A stretch of DNA of 64,000 nucleotides from positions 62,001-126,000 of the forward strand of contig JABZIP010000002.1 in assembly GCA_015258265.1 (NCBI GenBank), read 5' to 3'. This document shows positions 18,121-26,800 of this stretch, in pieces. Below the pieces are notes generated by a model. That model ran no database searches, was not told the origin of the DNA, and worked only from the letters and a program-made list of their open reading frames with translations. Position numbers and translations under genes: made by a program. Source of the stretch: Clostridiales bacterium (GTDB taxonomy: Bacteria; Bacillota; Clostridia; Peptostreptococcales; Anaerovoracaceae). Numbering within the stretch: the first letter of the stretch is position 1; each line of letters begins with the position of its first letter.

Positions 18121-18927
18121 TTACAATTTCTTTCTGTAGGTAGCAGGCATGATATATTCAAATTCAGATGAACCTCTATCAACGGTTTCGGAGTGGCCTA
18201 TTAGTAAATATCCGCCCGGATTTAAGGCGTTATAAAACCGTTCGATTAAAGCGGATTTAGTTTCTTTTTCGAAGTAAATCATAACATTTCGGCAAAAGAT
18301 TACATCAAACTTTATCTTGAATGTTATAGGATTCATAAGATTAAAAGTTTTGAATATAACATTTTTCCTGAGATCCGGAGTTACTTTGTAGCCGCCGTTT
18401 TGTTTAGTGAAATATTTGTTGCGCCAATCGGCAGGAATTGCCGAGATGGCTTCATCGGTATAAAAACCGGTAGTAGCCTTGGTAAGCGCATTTTGCGAGA
18501 TGTCGGTGGCAAGCAATCTTGTATCCCAATTCCCGCTTTTAAAATATTCTTTCATGATAATCGACAGCGTGTAAGGTTCCTCGCCGGAGGAACATCCGGC
18601 ACTCCAAATGCTGATGCTTTTTTTAGCAGCATTTCGCTCCTCTACAAAAGGAAGTATCGTATCGTTAAAAAACTTAAAATGCCCTTCTTCTCGCATGAAA
18701 AAAGTGTGGTTTGTAGTCAGCTTGTTGAGCATTTTTTCTATATCGGTAGGATTTTTTGTATTTATTATATTGTCTATATACTCTGTGAAAGAGCTGTAAC
18801 CGCAACTTTCTATAAAGCCGGACAATCTGCCCTCGATTAAAACTCTCTTTGCTTTAAGATTTATACCGTAATTTTTTATGATAAAATCCGTAAGCCTTAT
18901 GAAATCGGAATCTGAAATTTTTAACAT
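18121..18927 (-). CDS. cheR: Chemotaxis protein methyltransferase
   Basis: 268 residues, N-terminal helical CheR_N domain and C-terminal SAM-dependent methyltransferase. Family motifs 'IWSAGCSSGEEPYTLSIIM' (SAM-binding loop, ~105-125) and 'DVIFCRNVMIYF' (~205). It methylates receptor glutamates. No TPR or pentapeptide-tether feature is seen. It lies between cheA and cheB with gaps of 10 and 16 bases. Confidence 0.95.
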   Translation of the reverse strand: MLKISDSDFIRLTDFIIKNYGINLKAKRVLIEGRLSGFIESCGYSSFTEYIDNIINTKNPTDIEKMLNKLTTNHTFFMREEGHFKFFNDTILPFVEERNAAKKSISIWSAGCSSGEEPYTLSIIMKEYFKSGNWDTRLLATDISQNALTKATTGFYTDEAISAIPADWRNKYFTKQNGGYKVTPDLRKNVIFKTFNLMNPITFKIKFDVIFCRNVMIYFEKETKSALIERFYNALNPGGYLLIGHSETVDRGSSEFEYIMPATYRKKL

Positions 18928-18937
18928 AGATTCCCCC

Positions 18938-21532
18938 TTACATAACTTTTACGAGCGTTGTAAGGTCAAATATCAAGTGAACCATTTCTTCAATTTCAAC
19001 TATACCTGTAATTGAATCGTGCTTGTTATTTGAAGGTGGCGGTGCAATATGCTCTTTTGGTACATCGGTAACAAGGAATACCTCGTCTACCAAGAGTCCA
19101 AGAGTAGTACCGTTTACTTCAGTTATAATGATGCACGATTTCATACTGTTTGTGTCAACACCGGCTTCATAGTTGAGTTTAAGACGCATATCGAGTATTG
19201 GAATAATTTGACCGCGAAGATTTATTACACCTTTTATATAATTCGGCAAGATAGGGAAGTGAGTAATTGAGAATACATTGATTATCTCTTTTACAAAATC
19301 CGTATCTATCGCAAAAACTTTGTCGCAAACATTGTATGTAAGCAGTTTAACCATAGCTGAGTCGTTTACAATCTGCGTTTCGATTACTATATCTGTATCT
19401 TCGTCTTCGCCGGATGAATCTTTGTGCGAGGATTGTTTGATATCCAAGTTGCCTGTAGCAAAATTAAATATGCTTGGAACATCGAGTATAATGCTGATGT
19501 TACCGTCGCCAAGTATAGCGCAGCCGGTAATACCGAAATCTCTAAGGTTGTAAGAACCGAAATAAAGTGGTAGAGGCTTTACAACAACCTGTAATTGACC
19601 AATCAGTTCGTCTACGAGTAGGCAGAACGAAGTCCCTGCAAATTCAACCCACATGACGATTCCTTTTTCAATTTCTTCAAGACCGCCGTCAATATTGTAT
19701 AGCTTGTTTAAACGAACCAGCGTGATAAATTCATCACCGCGTTGCACCATTTCGCCGCGTTCAACATCGTGAATTATATCTTTCTTTGTAGCTTTGAAAG
19801 ATTGTTTGATGTTTGCAATAGGAATAGTAAACTGGTAATCGGCAACTCTGCATTCCATACCGTCAATTATAGCAAGTGTCAAAGGAATCTTAAATGTGGT
19901 TACCGTACCTTCGCCTTCCTCTGAGGAAATATATACCTGTCCACCGACTTTTTCTATATTCTTTTTAACAACGTCCATGCCGACACCTCTGCCGGAGAAT
20001 TCCGTAACGACCTCTTTTGTAGAGAATCCCGGTAATAGTATAAGCTGGAGAATTTCGTTCTTTGTATATTCGCTTTCGGGTTTAGTCAATAGCCCTTTTT
20101 CTTTAGCGGATGCCAAAATCTTTTCAGGCTTCATGCCGCGACCGTCATCGGCGATAGTTATAATAACTTCGCTACCGGTGTGTTGCGCTTTGAGCGTAAT
20201 CTTTGCTTTTTCGGATTTGCCGAGAGCAAGACGCTCTTTGGGATCCGTTTCAATTCCATGGTCCATAGAGTTTCTAACTATGTGCATAATAGGATCTTGT
20301 ATGCTGTCTACTATTGTTTTGTCAATTTCGGTATCTGCGCCGATAGAAACAAGTTCAACATTTTTGTTGAGTTTTTGAGACATGTCTCTAACGATTCTTG
20401 TCATTTTTTGGAACACACCCGAAACAGGAACCATTCGAACGGACATTACGATGTCTTGAAGCTCAGTAGTAAGCTGTCTGAGCTGACGAGCCGACTTTGT
20501 GAAATTGTCGAGCTTGAGTCCTTTCAAATCCGAAGAGGATGTTACCATGGATTGAGTAATAACAAGCTCTCCTACCAAAGCCATCAGCATATCGAGCTTC
20601 GAGAGGTTTACATTTATCAAATTATTTTTGTTGTGCTTATCTTCTTTTTTCGGTTCAGCTTCTTTTTTTGTAGCCGCTTTTGCAGGCTCCGGAGCTTTTT
20701 CAACAGGGGCGGATTCCGCTTCGACAGGGACATTCGCCTCCTCTTTGGCTTTTTCCGCTTCCTCTTTGGCTTCTTTTACTTCGGCTGCATGCTGTTTTGC
20801 TTCTATTATTTCATATGTTTCCACGTTTATATCTTGAGTTACAACCTCGAGAGCACTGGTTAAATCTACGGGAGAATTGGCAATAACCTTAAGTCCGTTC
20901 TCTATTATAAACTGAGTTGTTTCGGTATTTGCTTCTAAGGTTTCGGGTATAGTATGAACATCGGATTCGCAAACCTCGTTGATGTTTTTTACAAGCATAA
21001 TCGCTCTAAGGCTTTCCATGCCCGCACTTTGATCGAAGAAAATATGAATGACATCGTTTTCGCTTGCATCTTCGGAAGCGCTTGCGGCGGGTTGCTCAGC
21101 AGCAGCCGGTGCTTCGGGAGGCGCTTCGCCTTTGAATTGCGCAAGTAGAGTTTCAATTTCAAGTACGATTGCATCGCAACTGTCAAGCTCTGTATTTCCG
21201 TCTTCAACAAGTGCAATTTGAGATTTCAAGAAATCGCTTGCCTTGAACATAAGATTGAAAAGAGTCTTGCTATATTGTTCCTCAATTTCACCTTTTTCGC
21301 GTATAACAAAAAACATGTCTTCGATTCTGTGCGCAACAGTCATGATTGAATTAAACTGCATCATGGCTGCAGAGCCTTTAACCGTATGCATGATTCTAAA
21401 AATTTCATTGATCTGGTCTACTGAGAAAGAATCATTATTTTCTGCGTCGAGCAAAATCTCGTCCAGTTGTTCTAAAAGGGTATTTGTCTCAAACAAATAC
21501 ATTTCGAGCATATTGTCCATTCCATTATCCAT
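18938..21532 (-). CDS. cheA: CheA histidine kinase with an additional C-terminal CheW domain
   Basis: 864 residues. P1 Hpt domain with His49 in 'MHTVKGSAAM'; a P2-like domain (~165-245); a long Ala/Glu/Lys-rich linker (~245-300); P3 dimerisation helices ('NVNLSKLDMLMALVGEL'); P4 ATPase with N box 'HIVRNSMDHGIE', G1 'DDGRGM', G2 'GRGVGMDVV'; P5 CheW-like domain (~565-700). After an Asp/Glu-rich linker a second complete CheW domain follows (~725-864: 'INLRGQIIPILDMR', 'GLLVDEVF'). Typical CheA ends after P5 at about 670 residues, so kinase and coupling protein are fused here, consistent with no separate cheW in the cluster. No receptor or cheY is in the window. First gene of the operon. Confidence 0.95.
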   Translation of the reverse strand: MDNGMDNMLEMYLFETNTLLEQLDEILLDAENNDSFSVDQINEIFRIMHTVKGSAAMMQFNSIMTVAHRIEDMFFVIREKGEIEEQYSKTLFNLMFKASDFLKSQIALVEDGNTELDSCDAIVLEIETLLAQFKGEAPPEAPAAAEQPAASASEDASENDVIHIFFDQSAGMESLRAIMLVKNINEVCESDVHTIPETLEANTETTQFIIENGLKVIANSPVDLTSALEVVTQDINVETYEIIEAKQHAAEVKEAKEEAEKAKEEANVPVEAESAPVEKAPEPAKAATKKEAEPKKEDKHNKNNLINVNLSKLDMLMALVGELVITQSMVTSSSDLKGLKLDNFTKSARQLRQLTTELQDIVMSVRMVPVSGVFQKMTRIVRDMSQKLNKNVELVSIGADTEIDKTIVDSIQDPIMHIVRNSMDHGIETDPKERLALGKSEKAKITLKAQHTGSEVIITIADDGRGMKPEKILASAKEKGLLTKPESEYTKNEILQLILLPGFSTKEVVTEFSGRGVGMDVVKKNIEKVGGQVYISSEEGEGTVTTFKIPLTLAIIDGMECRVADYQFTIPIANIKQSFKATKKDIIHDVERGEMVQRGDEFITLVRLNKLYNIDGGLEEIEKGIVMWVEFAGTSFCLLVDELIGQLQVVVKPLPLYFGSYNLRDFGITGCAILGDGNISIILDVPSIFNFATGNLDIKQSSHKDSSGEDEDTDIVIETQIVNDSAMVKLLTYNVCDKVFAIDTDFVKEIINVFSITHFPILPNYIKGVINLRGQIIPILDMRLKLNYEAGVDTNSMKSCIIITEVNGTTLGLLVDEVFLVTDVPKEHIAPPPSNNKHDSITGIVEIEEMVHLIFDLTTLVKVM

Positions 21533-21540
21533 AAATTAAC

Positions 21541-21957
21541 ACACCTCACATTTAAAGATTTGTTCGTAAACCGATATTCATTATCTATTGTACCACATAA
21601 ATGGGGATTTACAAATAGAAAATCATAAAAATTATGCGAAAAATGCAAAAAATATGTGAAAATCCTACCAACATGAAATAATTTTAGTATATAACCATAA
21701 AAATATTCAAGAAGCGTAGGTCAAGTTTATAAAAAAGGGTATATATTGAATGCATTATACATATTGTAGAAAATTCAGAAAATATACCGTCAACCGTTTG
21801 CGACCGCAGGCGAAATGTGGTATAATTAAATAAGATTGTATCCGCTATCTTGATTTTATAAGTTACCGATAAAAAGACTTATGAATGTATGAAATCAGAA
21901 ATATAATATAGGGTTTGATAAAATCTCGTGCGATAGCGAGCTTGGAGGTTGCATATC
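21541..21957. other. Divergent intergenic region cheA / diguanylate cyclase
   Basis: About 415 bases without a gene. It holds the minus-strand che promoter and, on the plus strand, TTGCGA-N17-TATAAT (21798-21826) for the cyclase gene. The transcribed leader (about 21833-21957) can fold through GATTT...AAATC and ATAAG...CTTAT pairings, but it does not match a c-di-GMP or other riboswitch I know. The remainder is AT-rich sequence in which I see nothing. Confidence 0.5.
21587..21614 (-). promoter_or_regulatory. Candidate promoter of the che operon
   Basis: On the minus strand TTGTAA (21614-21609), 16-base spacer ending TGTGG, and TACAAT (21592-21587), about 55 bases upstream of the cheA ATG. 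It looks sigma-A type rather than flagellar sigma-D. Confidence 0.5.
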
Positions 21958-23697
21958 ATGAAGCGTATATCGTTGACATTCAAGAAGCACCAGACGACTA
22001 TACTTTTATTCAGCGCCGTTATATTGGGACTTTGTCTACTTTTTTTACTTTTAGATGTAATCGGGGGAATTGACAAGTCGAAATATAAGGAGCTCACAGA
22101 TATGGTTATCAAAGTTGAGCATCAGGACGGAACTACCGAAACATTTACAAGCCGAGTGTTTAATTTCAGGTCAAATGAAGATGTTATCACCATAATTTTA
22201 CCGCTGGATGAAGAATTCAGACAGCATCATCAATCCATAAATTTCTTTTTTTACAACAGCGTAGTAAGGGCGTATTACAAGGATACGCTGCTTGTTTCAT
22301 ATGGGGAAAATATAAGCAGGCATATGATAGGACATATTAAGGTATCCATTCCGATACCGCCCGAGGCATATGGCGACGAAATAAGGGTGCAAATATATCC
22401 GCGATTAAATGTTCTTGAAGACGCTTTTAGAACGCCGCTACTGATGAAAGAAAAGGATGCGGCATTCTTCCCTGTCATAGGACTTGAGGCTTTTTATGTT
22501 GTATTTAATGCGATATTGATTTTTTCGTTTTTAGGAATAATCATTTTCGCTTTTTTATATAAAACCGTGGACGTGGCTCGAGAAGGCACCTGGCTAATGA
22601 TGTTGATTTTTGCCGTTACGCTTTGGTTCTTGGGCAATTCGGGTATGCTCTATGTAATTACTGCAAGTGAGGATATAAATGCGGTAGGCGAATATGTAGG
22701 GATGTTCTTAATCTTTACGGCGGCACCGCTTTATGCGAGCTTTGAAACGGAAAGACCTATGCTCAAAAAGTACCTTGCGGTTGCGGGAATTGTATTGTTT
22801 GTCGTATTTTGGGTTTGTTTCATTTGTTATATTCTTCCAACGGGATTCAATTATGTTTGGCACTTGAGACAGTGGCAAGCGCTACAAATCGTTATGGCAT
22901 TTTCGGCACTCATAAGCCTTTTGTTTCCGGGTAAGAAAAAGAAGAATCTTTCCGATCATGTTATGAGCTACGGATTTTCGGCGGTCGCTTTGTTTGGAGT
23001 TTTGGAGCAGGTGCGTATAATAATTTCTGCACATGTTACGGAAGAATGGCCGATGTTTATGCAAAGGTTCATCGAGATTCATTTTGCTATTTTGCTTATA
23101 TTGGCGCTCGTTATCACGCTGTTTACTTCGTATGCGATAAAAGTTAAGTATGTTTTGCAAAAGAGCTTGAGAGAGCAGCATCTCGAAATGCTGGCATATA
23201 CGGATAATTTAACGGATATAGGAAACAGGCAATACTTGCAGAAAAAGCTAAATGAACTAGATCAGAACCGTGAAAAAGACTATGCGATTATTTTTGCGGA
23301 TATTGATTATTTGAAATATGTAAACGATAATTTTGGACATGAAGCGGGGGACGAACTCATCAAAATGGTTGCCGCCGCTATCAAAGAGGCTGTTGAAGGC
23401 AATTCAAAAGGGTTTGTAGGCAGAAATGGAGGAGATGAATTTATCTGTGTAGCGATTCCGGCGCGTACGGCGGAGGGAATTGCACAAGACATCAGGAAGA
23501 ACCTCGAAGAAATAAAACGGCAAGAGAACCCGCCATTTCCTGTCAGTGTTTCGATTGGAATAGCGCATTATCGTGAAATTTTTACACAAACAAATTTTTT
23601 AGGTCGTCGTACTATCGATTCGAGCAATGTAATCAAGCTCGCTGATGAGAGAATGTACAAAGACAAATGTATACAGAAACAAAAATTACAAATTTAA
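21958..23697 (+). CDS. Membrane-bound diguanylate cyclase (GGDEF)
   Basis: 579 residues. A first membrane helix (~15-37), an extracytoplasmic beta-rich domain (~45-180), then about seven hydrophobic helices (~185-400) as in 7TMR-DISM receptors, a short coiled linker and a C-terminal GGDEF domain (~420-579) with an intact active-site motif in 'GRNGGDEF'. The RxxD inhibitory site expected five residues before the motif is absent, so product inhibition is probably missing. It makes cyclic di-GMP from GTP in response to an unknown external ligand. Start ATG 21958 chosen because GGAGG (21944-21948) leaves nine bases; the TTG at 21949 abuts the site. Confidence 0.88.
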   Translation: MKRISLTFKKHQTTILLFSAVILGLCLLFLLLDVIGGIDKSKYKELTDMVIKVEHQDGTTETFTSRVFNFRSNEDVITIILPLDEEFRQHHQSINFFFYNSVVRAYYKDTLLVSYGENISRHMIGHIKVSIPIPPEAYGDEIRVQIYPRLNVLEDAFRTPLLMKEKDAAFFPVIGLEAFYVVFNAILIFSFLGIIIFAFLYKTVDVAREGTWLMMLIFAVTLWFLGNSGMLYVITASEDINAVGEYVGMFLIFTAAPLYASFETERPMLKKYLAVAGIVLFVVFWVCFICYILPTGFNYVWHLRQWQALQIVMAFSALISLLFPGKKKKNLSDHVMSYGFSAVALFGVLEQVRIIISAHVTEEWPMFMQRFIEIHFAILLILALVITLFTSYAIKVKYVLQKSLREQHLEMLAYTDNLTDIGNRQYLQKKLNELDQNREKDYAIIFADIDYLKYVNDNFGHEAGDELIKMVAAAIKEAVEGNSKGFVGRNGGDEFICVAIPARTAEGIAQDIRKNLEEIKRQENPPFPVSVSIGIAHYREIFTQTNFLGRRTIDSSNVIKLADERMYKDKCIQKQKLQI

Positions 23698-23831
23698 ATG
23701 CCGTTTTTCGTTGTCTTCTTCGTTTTGGGGAATATTTTGATTTAAGAAAATCGAAATATCGTCGATATATTATAAGTGGAGTGAACTCATATTCAAAATG
23801 ATATTATTGATAACAAAAAAGGAAAGGAAGT

Positions 23832-26800
23832 ATGATGAAACGCATTTTGACATTTTTACTTTCGGCAGCGTTGATATTATCGGGGTTTCCGATGACATCG
23901 GGTATCGAAAGTCATGCTGCGGAAAAACATTGGGCAGACCAATATTTGAACAATCTGGTACGCAACGATATAATGCGAGGTGATTTACAAGGAAACTTGC
24001 ACCCGAATAACAATATTACCAGAGCGGAATTCGTAACAATGATAAACCGAGCATTCGGATACACTCAAAAAGGCAAAGGAAATTTTGCGGATGTAGATAA
24101 GAATGCTTGGTATAGCGATGACATAAGCATAGCTAAAAATCAAGGGTACATGCAAGGAGTAGCTGCAAACAAGGCGGAGCCTGAAAGCAGTTTAACCAGG
24201 GAACAGGCGGTTACCCTTATTTGTCGTGCGCTCAAGATTGAGGGTGTTGACAGTGATACATTTAAGTTTTCGGACAGTAGGGAATTCAGTCAGTGGAGTA
24301 AGGAATACATAAATGCAATCACAAATAAAAAAATAGTGAACGGGTATCCCGATTCGACATTTAAACCTGCAAACAGAATGACTAGAGGAGAAATGGCAAA
24401 AGTTCTTTCGAATCTTGCAGGTGAAATTGTCAAGGAAAAAGGCGACAACTACATCGGATATGCCGATAAGAATGTTTCAATGGTCAAAACCGGAGCAAAC
24501 CTTAGGGATACGATAATACCGGGAGATTTGTTCATTACGGCAGGACTGGGAAAAGGTGCGTCCATACTTGATAAGGTAACGGTAAACGGGGACCTTATTA
24601 TAAGCGGTACCGGAAATTCTGAAAGCGGAGAAGTCAGCGTACTCGTCAAAGACAGCGATATTAACCATTTGATAATAGACTCTCAAAGCTCGGAGATTAT
24701 GAGCGTTAGAGCTGAGGGAGGCAGTGTAATAGAAAAAACTACGGTTAAGAGAAATGCTTATCTGGAAGAGGATAGCGACAAAAATATTGCGTTCAAAGAT
24801 GTAGTGCTAAAGGGTGTGAGCGGGACCAAGCTAAATATGGCGGGAAACTTTGAAAATGTCAAGATTATGGCAGCGAACAATCAACTTAGCCTTAGCAAAG
24901 GATACATAAACGCTTTGACGGTTGACGAGGAAGCTGAGAAAGGCTCTATATTCTTGGAGAAAGAAACAAAGGTCGGAGCTCTTATGATAGACACACCGAC
25001 AACCGTAACAGGAACGGGTGAAATCGAACAGGTAGTGATAAATGCCGACGGCACCAATATTTCAATGCTTCCTAAACGCATATATATTAGACCGGGAATC
25101 AAAGCGATTATCAACGGCAAGACCATGACAAGTCTTGACGGGGAAGCCAATAATGCAGATCCGGAGTTTAAATCCGATTATCCTAAGCTGAAGGATATAC
25201 AGGCTACGGGGGCAAAGCTGCTTGCAATTGTAAACAAACCGGGAAAAGTATACTGGGCAATTAAGGATCTTGGAGCTGTAAAGGCGGGTGCGACACAAGA
25301 AGATCTTGTACAGCCGGATAAAAGATATTTTGTAAAATTCGGAAATCAGATAATGGTGGGCGATAAGGAAACACCATTTAATATTGCAGGGCTTAAGAGC
25401 GGCGGCGAATATGAATACTATGTAATGTTTGAGGATTTGAAAGGAAACAGAACGGAAATCAGAACCGGTAAATTCAAGACAGTAGACATAGTGGCACCGC
25501 AGTTTTTGGGCGGTACACCTACCGTTGGAAATAAAACAAACACATCATTCGAATTTTCTGTAATGCCGTCTAAGGATGTAAATATATACTGGGCGGTATA
25601 CAAAAACAAGGCGGTTCCTCCTACTGCAGAAGCACTTGCCGACCAAAAAGTTTCAGGAGCACTGGGCAAAGGCGAGCTTCTTGGAGCGGAAACAAATGTT
25701 ACGTATAATATAGGCGTTAGAGGAAATGCAACTACACCGCTTGAGGAGAGCAAAGATTACGATATTTATTTTGTAATGCGCGACAAAGCGGGAAATCTTT
25801 CCAGACTTTCCAAGACGGTTGCAGCTACGCTCGATATGACACCTCCGAGATTTGAAGTAAAACCGTGGAATGAGCCCGGAGCAAAGACCTCTATAACGGT
25901 GAATACTATAATAAATGAGGCATCAACGATATATTGGGCAGCATATCCACAGGATGAAAAATATCCTCAAATGGCGGATGTCAAATTGCAAATTCGTACA
26001 ATCACAACGGGCGACAAAGCATTTAAACACGGTCAAAAGATGACTAAGGGAATGGTTTCCGAAAAACTCATTTTGAACGGATTGCAACCTGAAAAACCTT
26101 ATGATGTTTATTTTGTTGCAAGGGATAAGACCGGTAATGATTCGGATGTGTATGTATTGCACGGTATCAAAACTTTAGATAAAACGGCACCAAAGGCAGA
26201 AATGGTGTTCGATAAGGTGATAGATGGAGATCCGCTGATAAGTGCAAATATAACTATAGAATTTGACGAAATCACTTATTATGACGGACTCGACAGCGAT
26301 ATCAGACTTTCAACAATAAACGGCGATGATGCGCTAAAAACCAAAATATTGAAGGAAATGTTGATATTACATGACCTCAAGAGGGTAACACAACCGGATT
26401 TTTATACGGATATAGATTATACGAAAGTAACTATCGGCGAACTTGACGGCAAAACATTTATAACATTCCCGCCGTCAGCGTTCGGCAAGGTGGGTGCATC
26501 CGGCACAAGACAGGGGCTTAACAGTGGTGGTAGATACCAGTTCGAGATAAACAAGGCGATAGACTCTGATGGAAATCGCATGAATCAGGCGACAAAACTC
26601 AAAGCATTCAATGTAGTCGCACCTCAAATAGGTATGCAGCTATATACAGATAGGCTGGAATTGAATGAAATCGGATTTTCGATTAGAAAAATAGACAGTA
26701 TCAACAGCGACAGTTATTACGATATAATCATAAGCTCTGACAGGTTGATAGAGTTCGACATATATGAGAAAAATCCGGGAGAAGAAATAAAGCCTGCCGA

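Noticed and set aside
20180..20863. 227-codon frame antisense to cheA
   Set aside because: It is the complement of the low-complexity Ala/Glu/Lys linker and kinase core of cheA and encodes no plausible protein.
23698..23831. ATATCG-T-CGATAT palindrome before the SLH gene
   Set aside because: Short and AT-rich, with no second copy in the window; not distinguishable from chance.
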